DNA of 64,000 nucleotides, taken from NCBI RefSeq assembly GCF_029910215.1, contig NZ_CP110395.1, positions 3,658,001 through 3,722,000 on the forward strand, read 5' to 3'. Each line of letters starts with the position of its first letter. Position 1 is the first letter of the stretch. The notes below the pieces were generated by a model that saw nothing but the letters and a program-made list of their open reading frames with translations, had not been told where the DNA came from and searched no databases. Below, in pieces: positions 7,862-17,379 of this stretch. The position numbers were made by a program, and so were the translations under genes. The stretch comes from Paraburkholderia sp. D15. GTDB taxonomy: Bacteria; Pseudomonadota; Gammaproteobacteria; Burkholderiales; Burkholderiaceae.

Positions 7862-9402
7862 GATGTCTGCAACCGATGCATGACCGGCTTCAACGCCGGA
7901 TACAAATCCGTATAAACGCCGAAGCGCTGCTCGTATAGCGCCATCCGCGCGGCGTCAGGCTGCGCGCGCTCGATCAGCGTCACCCACCCGCCTTGCGCCT
8001 GCTCGCGCGATACCAGCCCCACGCCGACCCCCGCCAGTAACGCCGCGCCCATCGCCGCCTCGACATCCTGCTCGATCGTGTACACCGGATAACCCGTGAC
8101 GTCCGCGATAATCTGCATCCACAGATCCGAATGCGCGGCGCCCCCCACCACGATCAACTTGTCGTCGAGCGATAACGCGCCTTTGCGTCCCGCCTCGATG
8201 TTGTGCTTCAACGCGAACGACACACCCTCCAGCACCGCGCGATACAGATGCGCACGCGTGTGGAACAGACTCAGTCCCACGAACGCGCCGCTCGCCTTCG
8301 CGTCCCACACCGGACTGCGCTCGCCCATCAGATACGGCAGGAACATCACGCCGTCCGAACCGGCCGGCACCCTGCCCGCCGACTCCTCCAGCAATCGATG
8401 CGGGTCGCCATGCGGCGTCGCGCGCGCGGCCTCGATTTCGGCATGACAGAACTGCTCGCGGTACCACGTCACCGACGCGCCTGCCGTGATCGCACCGCCG
8501 AATACATAGATGTCGCGCTGCCCGTTGAACACGTGGGGCATGCTGATCAAACCGTGCCGCGCATCGACGCTCTGGTTGATGTAGCCCCAGCACATGCTCG
8601 TGCCGATCATCGCGACGTGTTGTCCCGCGCGCGTGACGCCCGCCGCGAACGTCGCCATCGCCGCATCCACGCCGCCCGCGACGATCGCCGTGCCCGCTTC
8701 CAGCCCCAGTTGGGCCGTCCACTGCGACAGCAATCCGCCCACCACGTCCGACGATTCGACCAGGCGCTCCGGCATCATCGTGGCGGGAATGCCGAGCATG
8801 TCGAGCGCTTCGTCGGACCAGTCGCGCCGCGCAATGTCGTAGATGCCGCCGATGTTGCCCGCCGAACTGTGATCGACCGCGACCTCGCCCGTCAGCATGT
8901 AGATCACGTACGCATTCGGCGGCAGGAAGTAGCGCGTGCGTGCCCACACTTCCGGCTCGTTATCGCGCAGCCACAGCATCTTCGTGTAACCGTAATAGCT
9001 GTCCACGCCGTTGCCGGTGATCGTATAAAGCCGTTCGAGATCGACATTGCCGCGCGCCCACTCGACTTGCGCGGTGGCGCGCCGGTCCATCCAGATCAGG
9101 CACGGATACAGCGGCTGCATATCGCTGTCCACCGGAATGCCCGAGCCGCCGTACAGGCTGCTCACGCACACCGCCTTGATCGATTGCGCGGCGACGCCGG
9201 CTTCCCGCGCCTTCGCGACGCATCCGGCGATGCACGCCACCACCGCCTTGAACCACACCGCCGGCCATTGCTCGGCCCACAACGGCCTGGGCGTGTCCGG
9301 CTGATAGCTCGACGCATGTTGCGCGACGATCGCGCCGTGCTGATCGACGAGCAGCGCCTTGGTGCTCTGCGTGCCGATATCGACGCCGATGACGTAATCC
9401 AT
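7858..9402 (-). CDS. FGGY-family carbohydrate kinase, substrate unassigned
   Basis: The 514-residue protein begins with the ATPase-fold phosphate-1 loop IGVDIGTQSTKALL (residues 5-18) and has GTSMCWGY near residue 270 and a C-terminal VVGGAAHSDLWMQIIADVTGYPV block, all typical of FGGY sugar kinases. A second catalytic region with VSSLYGGSGIPVD differs from the SGQMHG signature of true xylulokinases encoded elsewhere in this window. It is flanked by two dehydrogenases and a ribose-type importer, so the likely job is phosphorylating the ketose made by a polyol dehydrogenase. It overlaps the SDR start by four bases. The substrate could be a tetrulose, a pentulose or a polyol itself. Confidence 0.8.
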   Translation of the reverse strand: MDYVIGVDIGTQSTKALLVDQHGAIVAQHASSYQPDTPRPLWAEQWPAVWFKAVVACIAGCVAKAREAGVAAQSIKAVCVSSLYGGSGIPVDSDMQPLYPCLIWMDRRATAQVEWARGNVDLERLYTITGNGVDSYYGYTKMLWLRDNEPEVWARTRYFLPPNAYVIYMLTGEVAVDHSSAGNIGGIYDIARRDWSDEALDMLGIPATMMPERLVESSDVVGGLLSQWTAQLGLEAGTAIVAGGVDAAMATFAAGVTRAGQHVAMIGTSMCWGYINQSVDARHGLISMPHVFNGQRDIYVFGGAITAGASVTWYREQFCHAEIEAARATPHGDPHRLLEESAGRVPAGSDGVMFLPYLMGERSPVWDAKASGAFVGLSLFHTRAHLYRAVLEGVSFALKHNIEAGRKGALSLDDKLIVVGGAAHSDLWMQIIADVTGYPVYTIEQDVEAAMGAALLAGVGVGLVSREQAQGGWVTLIERAQPDAARMALYEQRFGVYTDLYPALKPVMHRLQTS

Positions 9403-9552
9403 ACTGTCTCCGTTTTATATGCCGCTGCTGCGCGGCAGCGTTAGCGACCGCGACCGCTGCCGCCCGAAGCACGCGCGCGAGCCGCCGATCGACTCGACGA
9501 CTCGCGGCACACAAAGCGCGGCTCGCGACTCATGCATGCCGCCCAGACACGC

Positions 9553-10641
9553 TCATCCGCGCGGCTTCAACAGCACCTTGATCGAATCGAGCGAATTGGC
9601 GATCTTGATCGCCTCGTCCCATTCTTCCAGCGAAAAACCGTGCGTGACGATGCCCTTCGACGTCACGAGTCCGCGCGCCAGCAGATCGATCGCGATCGGG
9701 TAGCAATACGGCCCGAGATGCGCGCCGCGCACGTCGAGTTCCTTGCGGTCGCCGATCACCGACCAGTCGAGCGTGGTGTCCGCGCCGAACACCGAAAATT
9801 CGACGAAGCGCCCAAGCTTGCGAATCAGATCCATGCCCTGGTTGACGCCGATCGGCGCGCCGGTGGTTTCAATATACACATCGCAACCGTAGCCGTCAGT
9901 GAGCGAATGGATGATCTCCAGCGCGTTGTCCTGCTTCGGATTGATCGTCACGTCGGCGCCGTATTCGCGGGCAAGCGCAAGGCGTTCTTCCACCAGATCG
10001 ATCACCACCAGTTTCTTCGGCGTCTTCAGATGCGCAATCTGCGTCATCATCAGACCGAGCGGCCCCGCGCCCGCGATCACCACCACGTCGTCGAGCTGCA
10101 GGTCGCCACGGTTGACGGTGTGGATCGCGCAGGCCAGCGGTTCGATGATCGCGGCATCTTCCAGCGAAATGCCGTCCGGAATCTTGTGCACGATCGCGGT
10201 GGGCGGAATGCGCATGTACTCGGCCATGCCGCCGTCCGCGACTTCGCGCTGAAAGCCGAAGATGTTGTGCACTTCGCACATCCAGTACTGCCCGGATCTG
10301 CAATAGCGGCATTTGCCGCACGGCACGATCTGTTCGGCGATCACGCGATCGCCGACCTGCACGCCAAAGTGTTCCGCGCCGCCCTCGCCGATTTCCTCGA
10401 CGAAGCCGAAGAACTCGTGGCCGGGAATCACCGGTGCCTTCACCCATGGGCTCGGTCCGCCCCAGAACATTTTCGCGCCGGAATGGCACTTGCAATCGCT
10501 GGCGCAGATCCCGCACGCGGCGATACGGATCACCAGCTCATGCGCGCGCGCCGTGGGTTTCGACACCTGTTCGACGCGATAGTCTTTCGGTGCATGACAG
10601 ACGATGGCTGTCATGTTCTGCTTGTCGGTTTGAGTCGTCAT
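9553..10641 (-). CDS. Zinc-dependent polyol dehydrogenase (MDR; erythritol/L-threitol dehydrogenase-like)
   Basis: The 362-residue medium-chain dehydrogenase has catalytic zinc ligands Cys46 (CGICASD), His75 and Glu76 (GHEFFGF), and a complete structural zinc site at Cys108, Cys111, Cys114 and Cys122. The Rossmann motif is IAGAGPLGLMM (about residues 188-198). It resembles enzymes annotated as erythritol/L-threitol dehydrogenase and, more distantly, sorbitol dehydrogenases. It oxidises a polyol to a ketose with NAD. It stands between the ABC permease and the FGGY kinase in the same direction. A second Met at residue 10 could be the real start. The 150 bases separating it from the kinase hold no clear signal. 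Confidence 0.8.
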   Translation of the reverse strand: MTTQTDKQNMTAIVCHAPKDYRVEQVSKPTARAHELVIRIAACGICASDCKCHSGAKMFWGGPSPWVKAPVIPGHEFFGFVEEIGEGGAEHFGVQVGDRVIAEQIVPCGKCRYCRSGQYWMCEVHNIFGFQREVADGGMAEYMRIPPTAIVHKIPDGISLEDAAIIEPLACAIHTVNRGDLQLDDVVVIAGAGPLGLMMTQIAHLKTPKKLVVIDLVEERLALAREYGADVTINPKQDNALEIIHSLTDGYGCDVYIETTGAPIGVNQGMDLIRKLGRFVEFSVFGADTTLDWSVIGDRKELDVRGAHLGPYCYPIAIDLLARGLVTSKGIVTHGFSLEEWDEAIKIANSLDSIKVLLKPRG

Positions 10642-10681
10642 CGCAATGGTCCTGCTGAGGGAAAGGGAAGTCGGGAGAGCG

Positions 10682-11689
10682 TTACTTTCTACGGTCGCGG
10701 CTGATGTAGATCGCCAGCAGAATGATTCCGCCCTTGATCACGTTCTGCACGTACGGATTGACGCCGACCATGTTCAGGCCGTTGTTCAGCACACCGAGCA
10801 GCAACGCGCCGATCAGGGTGCCGACGATCGAACCGCGGCCGCCCGAGATCGACGTGCCGCCCATCACCACGGCGGCAATCGCATCGAGTTCGAAGCCGAC
10901 GCCCGCGTTCGGCTGGCCGCTCATCAGACGCGCGGTCAACACGATCGCGGCGAACGACGAGGTCAGGCCGGCGATCGTGTAGACGATCAGCTTCACGCGC
11001 GCCACCCGCACGCCGGACAGTCGCGTCGCCTGTTCGTTGCCGCCGATCGCGTACACGTAACGGCCGAACGGCATGCGCTCCAGCAGCAGCCACGCGATCG
11101 CGTAGATCACCACCATGATCACGACCGGCGCCTGCACGCCGAGAATCTTGCCGCTGCCGAAGAACGCGACCCAGTCGGGCAAGCCGTCGATCGGATAACC
11201 GCCGGTGTAGATCAGCGCGAGGCCGCGCGCGATACCCATGGTGGCGAGCGTCACGATGATCGGCGGCATGCCGGCGAAGGCGACGAAGAAACCGTTCGCC
11301 GCGCCGAAGCCGAGGCCGACCGCGACGCCGACGGCGAGCGCCGCGACCGCGTTCATGCCGGCCACCATCAGGCCGGCGGCAAGCGTGCCCGCGAGCGCCA
11401 TCACGGAGCCGACCGACAGATCGATGCCGCCGGTCAGAATCACGCAGGTCATCCCCACAGCGATGATCGCGTTGATCGACACCTGCCGCAGCACGTTCTC
11501 GATGTTGGCGGCGGAGAGGAAGCTATCGCTCGCGAACACCATCACGATGCAGACCACCACGAGGCCGATGAACGGATAGAACAGCGTCGAGCGCTTCAGC
11601 GCGGCCCACGTGAAGCGAACCGGCGCACCGGGCGTATCGCTGCTGACCGTCGAGGTCTTCGGCGAAGAAGAAGGATTAGGCGTGTTCAT
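10682..11689 (-). CDS. Ribose-type sugar ABC transporter permease (RbsC family)
   Basis: I start this gene at the ATG at 11689, which has a GGGAGC ribosome-binding site, giving 335 residues; the longest frame adds ten residues upstream. The protein is a BPD_transp_2 permease with about ten hydrophobic helices and the family sequences [10 protein letters not shown] (about residue 90) and [22 protein letters not shown] near the C-terminus. It is inner-membrane and pairs with the ATPase encoded immediately upstream, whose stop lies inside its first codons (14-base overlap). With the binding protein it forms a high-affinity importer, presumably for the polyol metabolised by the operon. Confidence 0.92.
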   Translation of the reverse strand: MNTPNPSSSPKTSTVSSDTPGAPVRFTWAALKRSTLFYPFIGLVVVCIVMVFASDSFLSAANIENVLRQVSINAIIAVGMTCVILTGGIDLSVGSVMALAGTLAAGLMVAGMNAVAALAVGVAVGLGFGAANGFFVAFAGMPPIIVTLATMGIARGLALIYTGGYPIDGLPDWVAFFGSGKILGVQAPVVIMVVIYAIAWLLLERMPFGRYVYAIGGNEQATRLSGVRVARVKLIVYTIAGLTSSFAAIVLTARLMSGQPNAGVGFELDAIAAVVMGGTSISGGRGSIVGTLIGALLLGVLNNGLNMVGVNPYVQNVIKGGIILLAIYISRDRRK

Positions 11690-13196
11690 GTTTCGCTCCC
11701 AGCGAACCGGCGGTTGCATAAGTCATCACGGCGTTCGAGTCGATCTGTCCGCCTTCGAGCATCGCTTCGATGCGGCCCTGGCGGAACACCGCGACGCGGT
11801 CGCACATGCCGACGATCTCCGGCAGTTCGGACGAGATCATGATGATCGAGTAGCCGCGCGCGGTGAGTTCGCGCATCAGCAGATAGATTTCGGCTTTGGC
11901 GCCGACGTCGATGCCGCGGGTCGGTTCGTCGAAGATCAGGATGTTGGTGTGATGGTTCAGCCAGCGCGCGATCACCACTTTCTGCTGATTGCCGCCGGAC
12001 AGCGTCGCGACTTCGGTGTGCATGGTCGGCGCCTTCACGCCGACGCGCTTCATGATGTCGGCGGTGGCGCGCGCCTCGCTGCGCTGATCGATAAAGAACC
12101 GCAGCGACGGATACTTGCCGAGGTTGTTGATCGAAATGTTCTGCTTGATCGAGAAGTCGGTGATGAGCCCTTCGGTCTTGCGGCTCTCCGGCAGAATGCC
12201 GACGCCGGCGCGCAATGCATCGGCGGGATCGGACAATTTCGCGGCGGCGCCGTTGATGTGAATCTCCTTCACGTAGGCCGGGTCCGCGCCGATCACCGCA
12301 AGCGCGGTCTCCGTGCGCCCCGAACCGACCAGTCCCGCGAAGCCGAGAATCTCGCCCTCGCGCAGCGAAAAACTCAGCACGGGGCTGTCCTTCGTCAACT
12401 GCAGCCTGCGCACGTCGAGCACGGTCTTCGCGTCGGCGCGCAGCGGCGGCTTCGGCGGAAAACTGCTTTCGATGCGGCGCCCCACCATCATCTCGACGAG
12501 ATGACCCACGTTGGAGTCCGACACTGCCGTCATGCCAACGTATTGCCCATCGCGCAGCACGGTGATGCGGTCGCACACCTCGAAGATCTCTTCGAGGTGA
12601 TGCGAGATGAAGATCATCGCCACGCCCTGCCCTTTCAGATCGCGCATGATCGCGAACAGGTGTTCCGCCTCGGCGGGCGTGAGCGTCGCGGTCGGCTCGT
12701 CGAGAATCAGAATGCGCGCTTCGAGCGACAACGCCTTGCCGATTTCGACGAACTGCTGCTGCGCGACCGACAGCTCGCGAATCGGCACCGACAGATCGAT
12801 CGCCACGCCGAGCCGCTGAAAGATCGCGGCCGCCGCGCGGCGCATCTTGCCGCGTTCGAGCAGACCCAGGCCGTTCTTCATCTCGCGGCCGAGAAACATG
12901 TTCTCCACCGCATTCAGATACGGAATCAGGCTGAACTCCTGGAACACGATGCCGACGCCCGCCGCCACCGCGTCGTGGTAATTGCCGAAGTTGCGCGCCT
13001 CGCCGTCGATCGTGATCGTGCCTTCATCGGGCTGATAGATGCCGCACAGGATTTTCATCAGCGTCGATTTACCGGCGCCGTTCTCGCCGAGCAGCGCGTG
13101 AATCTCGCCGCGCGCGATGTCGAGATGAATGCCTTGCAGCGCCTTCACGCCGGGAAAGCTCTTGGTGATGTTCTCGAGTTTCAGAATGGTGTCCAT
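11676..13196 (-). CDS. Ribose-type sugar ABC transporter ATPase with two nucleotide-binding domains (RbsA family)
   Basis: The 506-residue protein carries two fused ABC domains. The first has Walker [12 protein letters not shown] (about residues 38-48), signature [11 protein letters not shown] and Walker [13 protein letters not shown]. The second has the degenerate Walker [11 protein letters not shown] and the signature [15 protein letters not shown] with [13 protein letters not shown], as is normal for RbsA/MglA proteins. It energises import by the RbsC-type permease encoded just downstream. The ATG follows a GGAGCAG site. The genes run binding protein, ATPase, permease in the usual order. 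Confidence 0.93.
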   Translation of the reverse strand: MDTILKLENITKSFPGVKALQGIHLDIARGEIHALLGENGAGKSTLMKILCGIYQPDEGTITIDGEARNFGNYHDAVAAGVGIVFQEFSLIPYLNAVENMFLGREMKNGLGLLERGKMRRAAAAIFQRLGVAIDLSVPIRELSVAQQQFVEIGKALSLEARILILDEPTATLTPAEAEHLFAIMRDLKGQGVAMIFISHHLEEIFEVCDRITVLRDGQYVGMTAVSDSNVGHLVEMMVGRRIESSFPPKPPLRADAKTVLDVRRLQLTKDSPVLSFSLREGEILGFAGLVGSGRTETALAVIGADPAYVKEIHINGAAAKLSDPADALRAGVGILPESRKTEGLITDFSIKQNISINNLGKYPSLRFFIDQRSEARATADIMKRVGVKAPTMHTEVATLSGGNQQKVVIARWLNHHTNILIFDEPTRGIDVGAKAEIYLLMRELTARGYSIIMISSELPEIVGMCDRVAVFRQGRIEAMLEGGQIDSNAVMTYATAGSLGAKHEHA

Positions 13197-13259
13197 CGGC
13201 TGCTCCTCTGCCGCGCCGCCATCGTCTTCATTGCAACGGATGGCGGCGCGCCTGTCGTC

Positions 13260-14249
13260 TTACCAGCTGAAACCCTTCGCATTGCTCTTGTCGATCATCT
13301 TCACGTCGACCGGAATCGCCTTCGGCACATTGGCGCCCCACTTCTTCGCGAGCGCGATGCCGAGCGCGATGCGCACCTGATCGGCTGGGAATTGCGCGGA
13401 GGTTTCGATGAACTTCGAGTTCGGCTTCTGGATCGCGGCGATCGCTTCCGGCGCACCGTCGACGCTGGTCAGCTTGATGTCCTTGCCCGACGATTCGATC
13501 GCCGACAGCGCGCCCATCGAGCCGCCGTCGTTCACGCTGAACACGCCCTTCAGATTCGGATGCGCCTGAATCATGTTCTCCGTGACGGACAACGCGGTCG
13601 CGCGTTCCTGCTTGCCGTTCTGCGTGTCGACGAGCTTGATGCCCGGCACCTTCGCGAGCGCCGCCTTGCAGCCGCGCACGCGTTCGAGAATCGGCACGAC
13701 CGGAATGCCGTCGAGAATCGCGACCTCGCCGCTGCCGCCGATCGATTTCGCCAGATACTCGCAGGCCATTTCGCCGGCGTCGTAGTTCTTCGAGCCGACG
13801 AACGAATCGACCGGGCCATTCGCGTTCGCATCGACGGCGACCACCACCACGCCCGCCTTTTTCGCCGACGTCACCGCCGACTGAATGCCGGTCGAGTCGG
13901 TCGGATTCACCAGCAGGATGTCGATCTTCTTCTGCAGCATGTCCTCGACGTCGCTGACCTGTTTGCTGACGTCGTGGTGCGCGTCGGTCACGACCACGGT
14001 CGCGCCGATCGATGCGGCCGCGTCGTTGAGCGCCTTTTGCATCGTCACGAAATACGGGTTGTTCAACTCCTGGAACGTCATGCCGATCTTCAGCGGCGCG
14101 GCCTGCGCGGCCTGCGCGGCCTGCGCGGCCGGCGCGGCCGGCGCGGCGATCAGCGTCAGCCCGAAAGCGAGCGCCGCGAAGGCCGCCGCGCCGCGGGAAA
14201 ACGATTGGATCGTCGTGCGCGGGGCGGGGGTGGAAGCGAATTGCGTCAT
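13260..14249 (-). CDS. Ribose-type periplasmic sugar-binding protein (RbsB family)
   Basis: The start at 14249 (GGAGACAACC before the ATG) gives 329 residues; the longer open frame upstream is not supported. An N-terminal signal peptide ends near residue 40 and is followed by an Ala/Gln/Pro-rich linker encoded by a 9-bp tandem repeat. The mature part starts LKIGMTFQELNNPYFVTM, typical of Peripla_BP_4 proteins, and contains LLVNPTDSTGIQSAV and VDANANGPVDSFVGS. It binds the imported sugar or polyol in the periplasm and delivers it to the adjacent permease. Ligand unknown; the operon suggests a polyol. Confidence 0.92.
   Translation of the reverse strand: MTQFASTPAPRTTIQSFSRGAAAFAALAFGLTLIAAPAAPAAQAAQAAQAAPLKIGMTFQELNNPYFVTMQKALNDAAASIGATVVVTDAHHDVSKQVSDVEDMLQKKIDILLVNPTDSTGIQSAVTSAKKAGVVVVAVDANANGPVDSFVGSKNYDAGEMACEYLAKSIGGSGEVAILDGIPVVPILERVRGCKAALAKVPGIKLVDTQNGKQERATALSVTENMIQAHPNLKGVFSVNDGGSMGALSAIESSGKDIKLTSVDGAPEAIAAIQKPNSKFIETSAQFPADQVRIALGIALAKKWGANVPKAIPVDVKMIDKSNAKGFSW
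14101..14145. repeat. 9-bp tandem repeat in the binding-protein signal/linker
   Basis: Five 9-base units, three GCCTGCGCG and two GCCGGCGCG, lie in frame and encode repeated Ala-Gln-Ala or Ala-Pro-Ala triplets at the end of the signal peptide of the ribose-type binding protein. Changes in copy number would alter the linker by three residues without frameshift. Confidence 0.85.
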
Positions 14250-14370
14250 GGTTGTCTCCGTTTTTAAAGTGAGCACGTCCGTCACGCCGTCGTGAGACGG
14301 CGCGAGACGAGTTGAAACGCGGGTGAAGTGAAACGCTTCGGCTAACGCGTCAGCGGGAAACGGCGGAAAG

Positions 14371-15354
14371 CTAGGTAGGTGGATAAGCGGCGGCGGCGAC
14401 GCTGCGCGGCAGTCCGGGCGCCAGCACGATGGCCGGCGCATCGACGATGCCCACGCCGCGCGCGGCGGCCTCCTCGGAGGCGTCGCGGCTCGCGTCGTTC
14501 AGTTGCTGATAGCGGCGGAACTTCGAAGGCGCCATGCCCTTCACCGCGAGAAATTGCCGGTTGAAATTCGACAGGTTGTTGAAGCCCGCCTTGAAACAGA
14601 TATCGGTCACGCTCAGCTCGCCGTCCGTCAGCAACTGGCACGCGAGATTGATGCGCATGCGGTTCACGTACTGCACGAACGGCAGCCCGGTATGACGGCG
14701 GAAGTAGCGCGAGAACGCGCTGACGCTCTGCCCCGCGAGTTGCGCGAGATCCGCTTCGCGCAATTCGTTCGCGAGGTTCTTGCCGATGTACGACAGCACG
14801 TGATTGATGCGGGTCGACGCGAAGCTGTTCGGATCGGCCTGATACGCAGGGCTCGCCAGCGTCTCGCGGTCGGTGGCGGTCATCAGGATGTCGAGCATCG
14901 ACATGAACAGCACCAGCCGGCGCAGCCCGCGCGCATGCAGCAGTTCGAGAAACAGCGGCTTGATCGCCTCGCTGGTTTGCGTGCCGAACGACACGCCGCG
15001 GCACGAGTCGGCAAGCAGCGACTCGACCTGGCGCCACTCCGGAAAACTGTCGACGCAACCCGCCACGAACTCCTGACCGAACTGCACGACCAGATTGCGC
15101 TGCGCGATGGTCTCGCCCTCGGGCACGTCGCTCACCCAGTTGTGCGGCAGGTTCGGTCCCATCAGCACCAGATTGCCCGGCGTGTAATTGCTGATGTGGT
15201 CGCCGACGAACATCTTGCCGGTCGTCGCGACGATCAGGTGAATCTCGTACTCCGGGTGGAAATGCCAGCGCACCGTGCGATACGGATAGCCATGCGACCA
15301 CACTTTGAACGATTCGTCGCGGCGCACGGCCACGAGTTCGAGATCGGGTTGCAC
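14371..15354 (-). CDS. AraC-family transcriptional regulator of the ribose-type polyol operon
   Basis: The 327-residue protein has an N-terminal cupin-like sensor region (WHFHPEYEIHLI at about residues 30-41) and a C-terminal AraC DNA-binding domain with two helix-turn-helices, ADLAQLAGQSVSAFSRYFRRHTG and VTDICFKAGFNNLSNFNRQF (about residues 205-275). Such regulators usually activate transport and catabolic genes when a sugar or polyol binds the N-domain. It lies directly upstream of the binding-protein gene in the same direction (121 bases apart) and is probably the local activator. A GXP-rich tail after residue 290 is unremarkable. Confidence 0.9.
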   Translation of the reverse strand: MQPDLELVAVRRDESFKVWSHGYPYRTVRWHFHPEYEIHLIVATTGKMFVGDHISNYTPGNLVLMGPNLPHNWVSDVPEGETIAQRNLVVQFGQEFVAGCVDSFPEWRQVESLLADSCRGVSFGTQTSEAIKPLFLELLHARGLRRLVLFMSMLDILMTATDRETLASPAYQADPNSFASTRINHVLSYIGKNLANELREADLAQLAGQSVSAFSRYFRRHTGLPFVQYVNRMRINLACQLLTDGELSVTDICFKAGFNNLSNFNRQFLAVKGMAPSKFRRYQQLNDASRDASEEAAARGVGIVDAPAIVLAPGLPRSVAAAAYPPT

Positions 15355-15741
15355 TGTCTGCCTCCATGAAGCGGCTCGCCGGGGGCGCCGCTAACCTTCG
15401 TCTTGTATAGCGAAAAGTAGCCTTCAAATGCGCGCGCCACCACTAAAAATGAAACCGCGGACCGATACTTTTTTGCATTCGGGTTAGTCCTGACGCCGAA
15501 CAGGTCAAATTTGATGCAATGCAATACGCACGAAACGGCACGACAACGCACGTCCAATGTACGGCCGCGCAGCGCGAAACGCCGCCGGACGCCTTGCCAC
15601 GCCGCGCTGCGCCACGAAAACGTACGGACCTCGCCTTGACATTCGTATCGCCGGGTACGATCATTCGCTCACAGACAGAGCAAATGCTCCATAAACGCCC
15701 CGCTGCGAGCCGGGCGAGCCAAGGACATTCAGGAGACGTAC
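15355..15741. promoter_or_regulatory. Divergent regulatory region between the AraC operon and dalD
   Basis: This 387-base gap contains the start region of the minus-strand AraC operon and the plus-strand dalD promoter. For dalD I see TTGACA (15636-15641), a 17-base spacer, GATCAT (15659-15664), then a palindrome GAGCA-AA-TGCTC (15678-15689) at about the transcription start. The part nearest the AraC gene (15400-15520) is AT-rich but shows no promoter that I would defend. No small gene is supported here. Confidence 0.7.
15636..15692 (+). promoter_or_regulatory. dalD promoter and operator
   Basis: TTGACA, 17 bases, GATCAT, followed by TTCGCTCA and ACAGAGCAAATGCTCC. The arrangement and most bases match the smoS promoter at 26226-26280. 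The palindrome lies where a repressor would block initiation or early elongation. The likely ligand-sensing protein is the SorC-type regulator encoded two genes downstream. Confidence 0.7.
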
Positions 15742-17154
15742 ATGAACAGCGGGCAAGGCAGCGGCGCGGCCGCACACGTGATCCTGCACATCGGCGCGGG
15801 ATCGTTTCATCGCGCGCATCAGGCGTGGTATCTGCATCGGCTGAACGAGGCCCAGGTGCCCGGCGAGCCGCACTGGTCGCTGACGGTGGGCAACATCCGC
15901 GGCGACATGAATGCGGTGCTCGACGCGCTCGCCGCGCAGCACGGCGTCTACACGCTGGAGACCGTCACGCCGCAGGGCGAGCGCGCCTACGAAACGATCC
16001 GTTCGATCGAGCGCGTGGTGCCGTGGACCGACAGCCTCGACGGGCTGATCGAAGCCGGCGCCGATCCGGCCTGCAAGATCATCGCGTTCACCGTCACCGA
16101 GGGCGGCTATTACCTCGACGAAGACGACGAACTCGACACCGCGAATGCCGATCTCGCCGCCGACCTGAACGGCGGCCACACCACCATCTACGGCGCGCTC
16201 GCGGCCATTCTCGACGCACGCATGAAGCGCGGCGCGGGCCCGGTCACGCTGCAGACCTGCGACAACCTGCGCAGCAACGGCGAGCGCTTCCACGCGGGCA
16301 TGAGCGAGTTTCTCGAGCGGCGCGGCGCGAACGAACTCGCGCAATGGTTCGACGACAACACCGCATGCCCGAGTTCGATGGTCGATCGCATCACGCCGCG
16401 CCCCACGCCGGACGTGCGCGAACGCGTGAAGGCCGCGACCGGCGTCGACGATGCGTGCCCGGTGATGGGCGAAGCGTTCATCCAGTGGGTGATCGAGGAC
16501 AACTTCATCGCCGGCCGGCCCGCATGGGAAAAGGTCGGCGCGGAACTGGTGGACTCGGTGCTGCCGTACGAGGAAGCGAAGATCCGCATCCTGAACGCGC
16601 CGCATAGCTGCATCGCGTGGGCGGGCACGCTGGTCGGCCTGAACTTCATCCACGAAGGCACGCTCGACGCGGACATCAACAAGTTCGCGTTCGACTACGT
16701 GACCGAAGACGTGATTCCGTGTCTCACGCCGAGTCCGCTCGATCTCGAACGGTATCGCGACGTGGTGCTCGAACGCTTCAGCAATCCGTTCATCCAGGAC
16801 ACCAACCAGCGCGTCGCGGCGGACGGCTTCTCGAAGCTGCCCGGCTTCATCGCGCCGACGCTCGCCGAGTGTTTCGAGCGCGGCGTCACGCCGGCCGCCA
16901 CCGCGATGCTGCCGGCGCTGTTCTTCCGCTTCCTGCAACGCTGGCAGGCCGGCGAATTGCCGTACGCGTATCAGGACGGCGTGATGGACGAAAACGTCGC
17001 GCGCGGTTTCTTCGCCGCGCCCGATCCGCTGAAGGCGTTCGCCGCCGATCGTCTGCTGTGGGGCAGCATGGCGCAAACGCCGGAGCTGGAATCGGCGCTC
17101 GAAGGCGCGCTCGCGCGTGTCGACGTGTGGCTGGCCAAACGCGGCGCGGCATAA
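15742..17154 (+). CDS. dalD: D-arabinitol 4-dehydrogenase
   Basis: The 470-residue polyol-specific long-chain dehydrogenase oxidises D-arabitol to D-xylulose with NAD. It starts with the family motif HIGAGSFHRAHQAWYLHRL and contains VTEGGYYLDE, TLQTCDNLRSNGERFH, ITPRPTPDVRERVKAATGVDD, EEAKIRILNAPHSCIAWAG and FIQDTNQRVAADGFSKLPGFIAPTL, which closely follow the Klebsiella DalD sequence as I remember it, more closely than mannitol dehydrogenases. The catalytic lysine is in the VLPYEEAKIRILN block. AGGAGACGTAC precedes the ATG. Xylulokinase follows 225 bases later, completing the conversion of D-arabitol to D-xylulose 5-phosphate. Its promoter shares an operator with the smo operon. Confidence 0.92.
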   Translation: MNSGQGSGAAAHVILHIGAGSFHRAHQAWYLHRLNEAQVPGEPHWSLTVGNIRGDMNAVLDALAAQHGVYTLETVTPQGERAYETIRSIERVVPWTDSLDGLIEAGADPACKIIAFTVTEGGYYLDEDDELDTANADLAADLNGGHTTIYGALAAILDARMKRGAGPVTLQTCDNLRSNGERFHAGMSEFLERRGANELAQWFDDNTACPSSMVDRITPRPTPDVRERVKAATGVDDACPVMGEAFIQWVIEDNFIAGRPAWEKVGAELVDSVLPYEEAKIRILNAPHSCIAWAGTLVGLNFIHEGTLDADINKFAFDYVTEDVIPCLTPSPLDLERYRDVVLERFSNPFIQDTNQRVAADGFSKLPGFIAPTLAECFERGVTPAATAMLPALFFRFLQRWQAGELPYAYQDGVMDENVARGFFAAPDPLKAFAADRLLWGSMAQTPELESALEGALARVDVWLAKRGAA

Positions 17155-17379
17155 CGCGTCGATCGTGGGGCGCCTGACCGTACCGGGATTCACGATTCAC
17201 CGTACCAGCAGGCGGCCCGCGAAAACGCAACCCGCCCGACTCATCGCGCCGCACCTCGCACGGCTCACGCCACGCGAGGCGCGAGCACAAAATGCACAGC
17301 CGCCAGGCTTAATGCGCATGGCATCGCTCGCCATGTGCGGCTAAAGTAGCGCATCTCCAACGACGAAGGTTCCGCGCCC

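Noticed and set aside
9403-9552. Possible small gene or terminator between the MDR and FGGY kinase genes
   Set aside because: No supported start, ribosome-binding site or stem with a T-run; treated as an operon spacer.
11610-14267. 885-codon open frame on the plus strand opposite the ribose-type ABC transporter genes
   Set aside because: Arg/His-rich product with no recognisable domain; it is the antisense shadow of three clear ABC genes in high-GC DNA.
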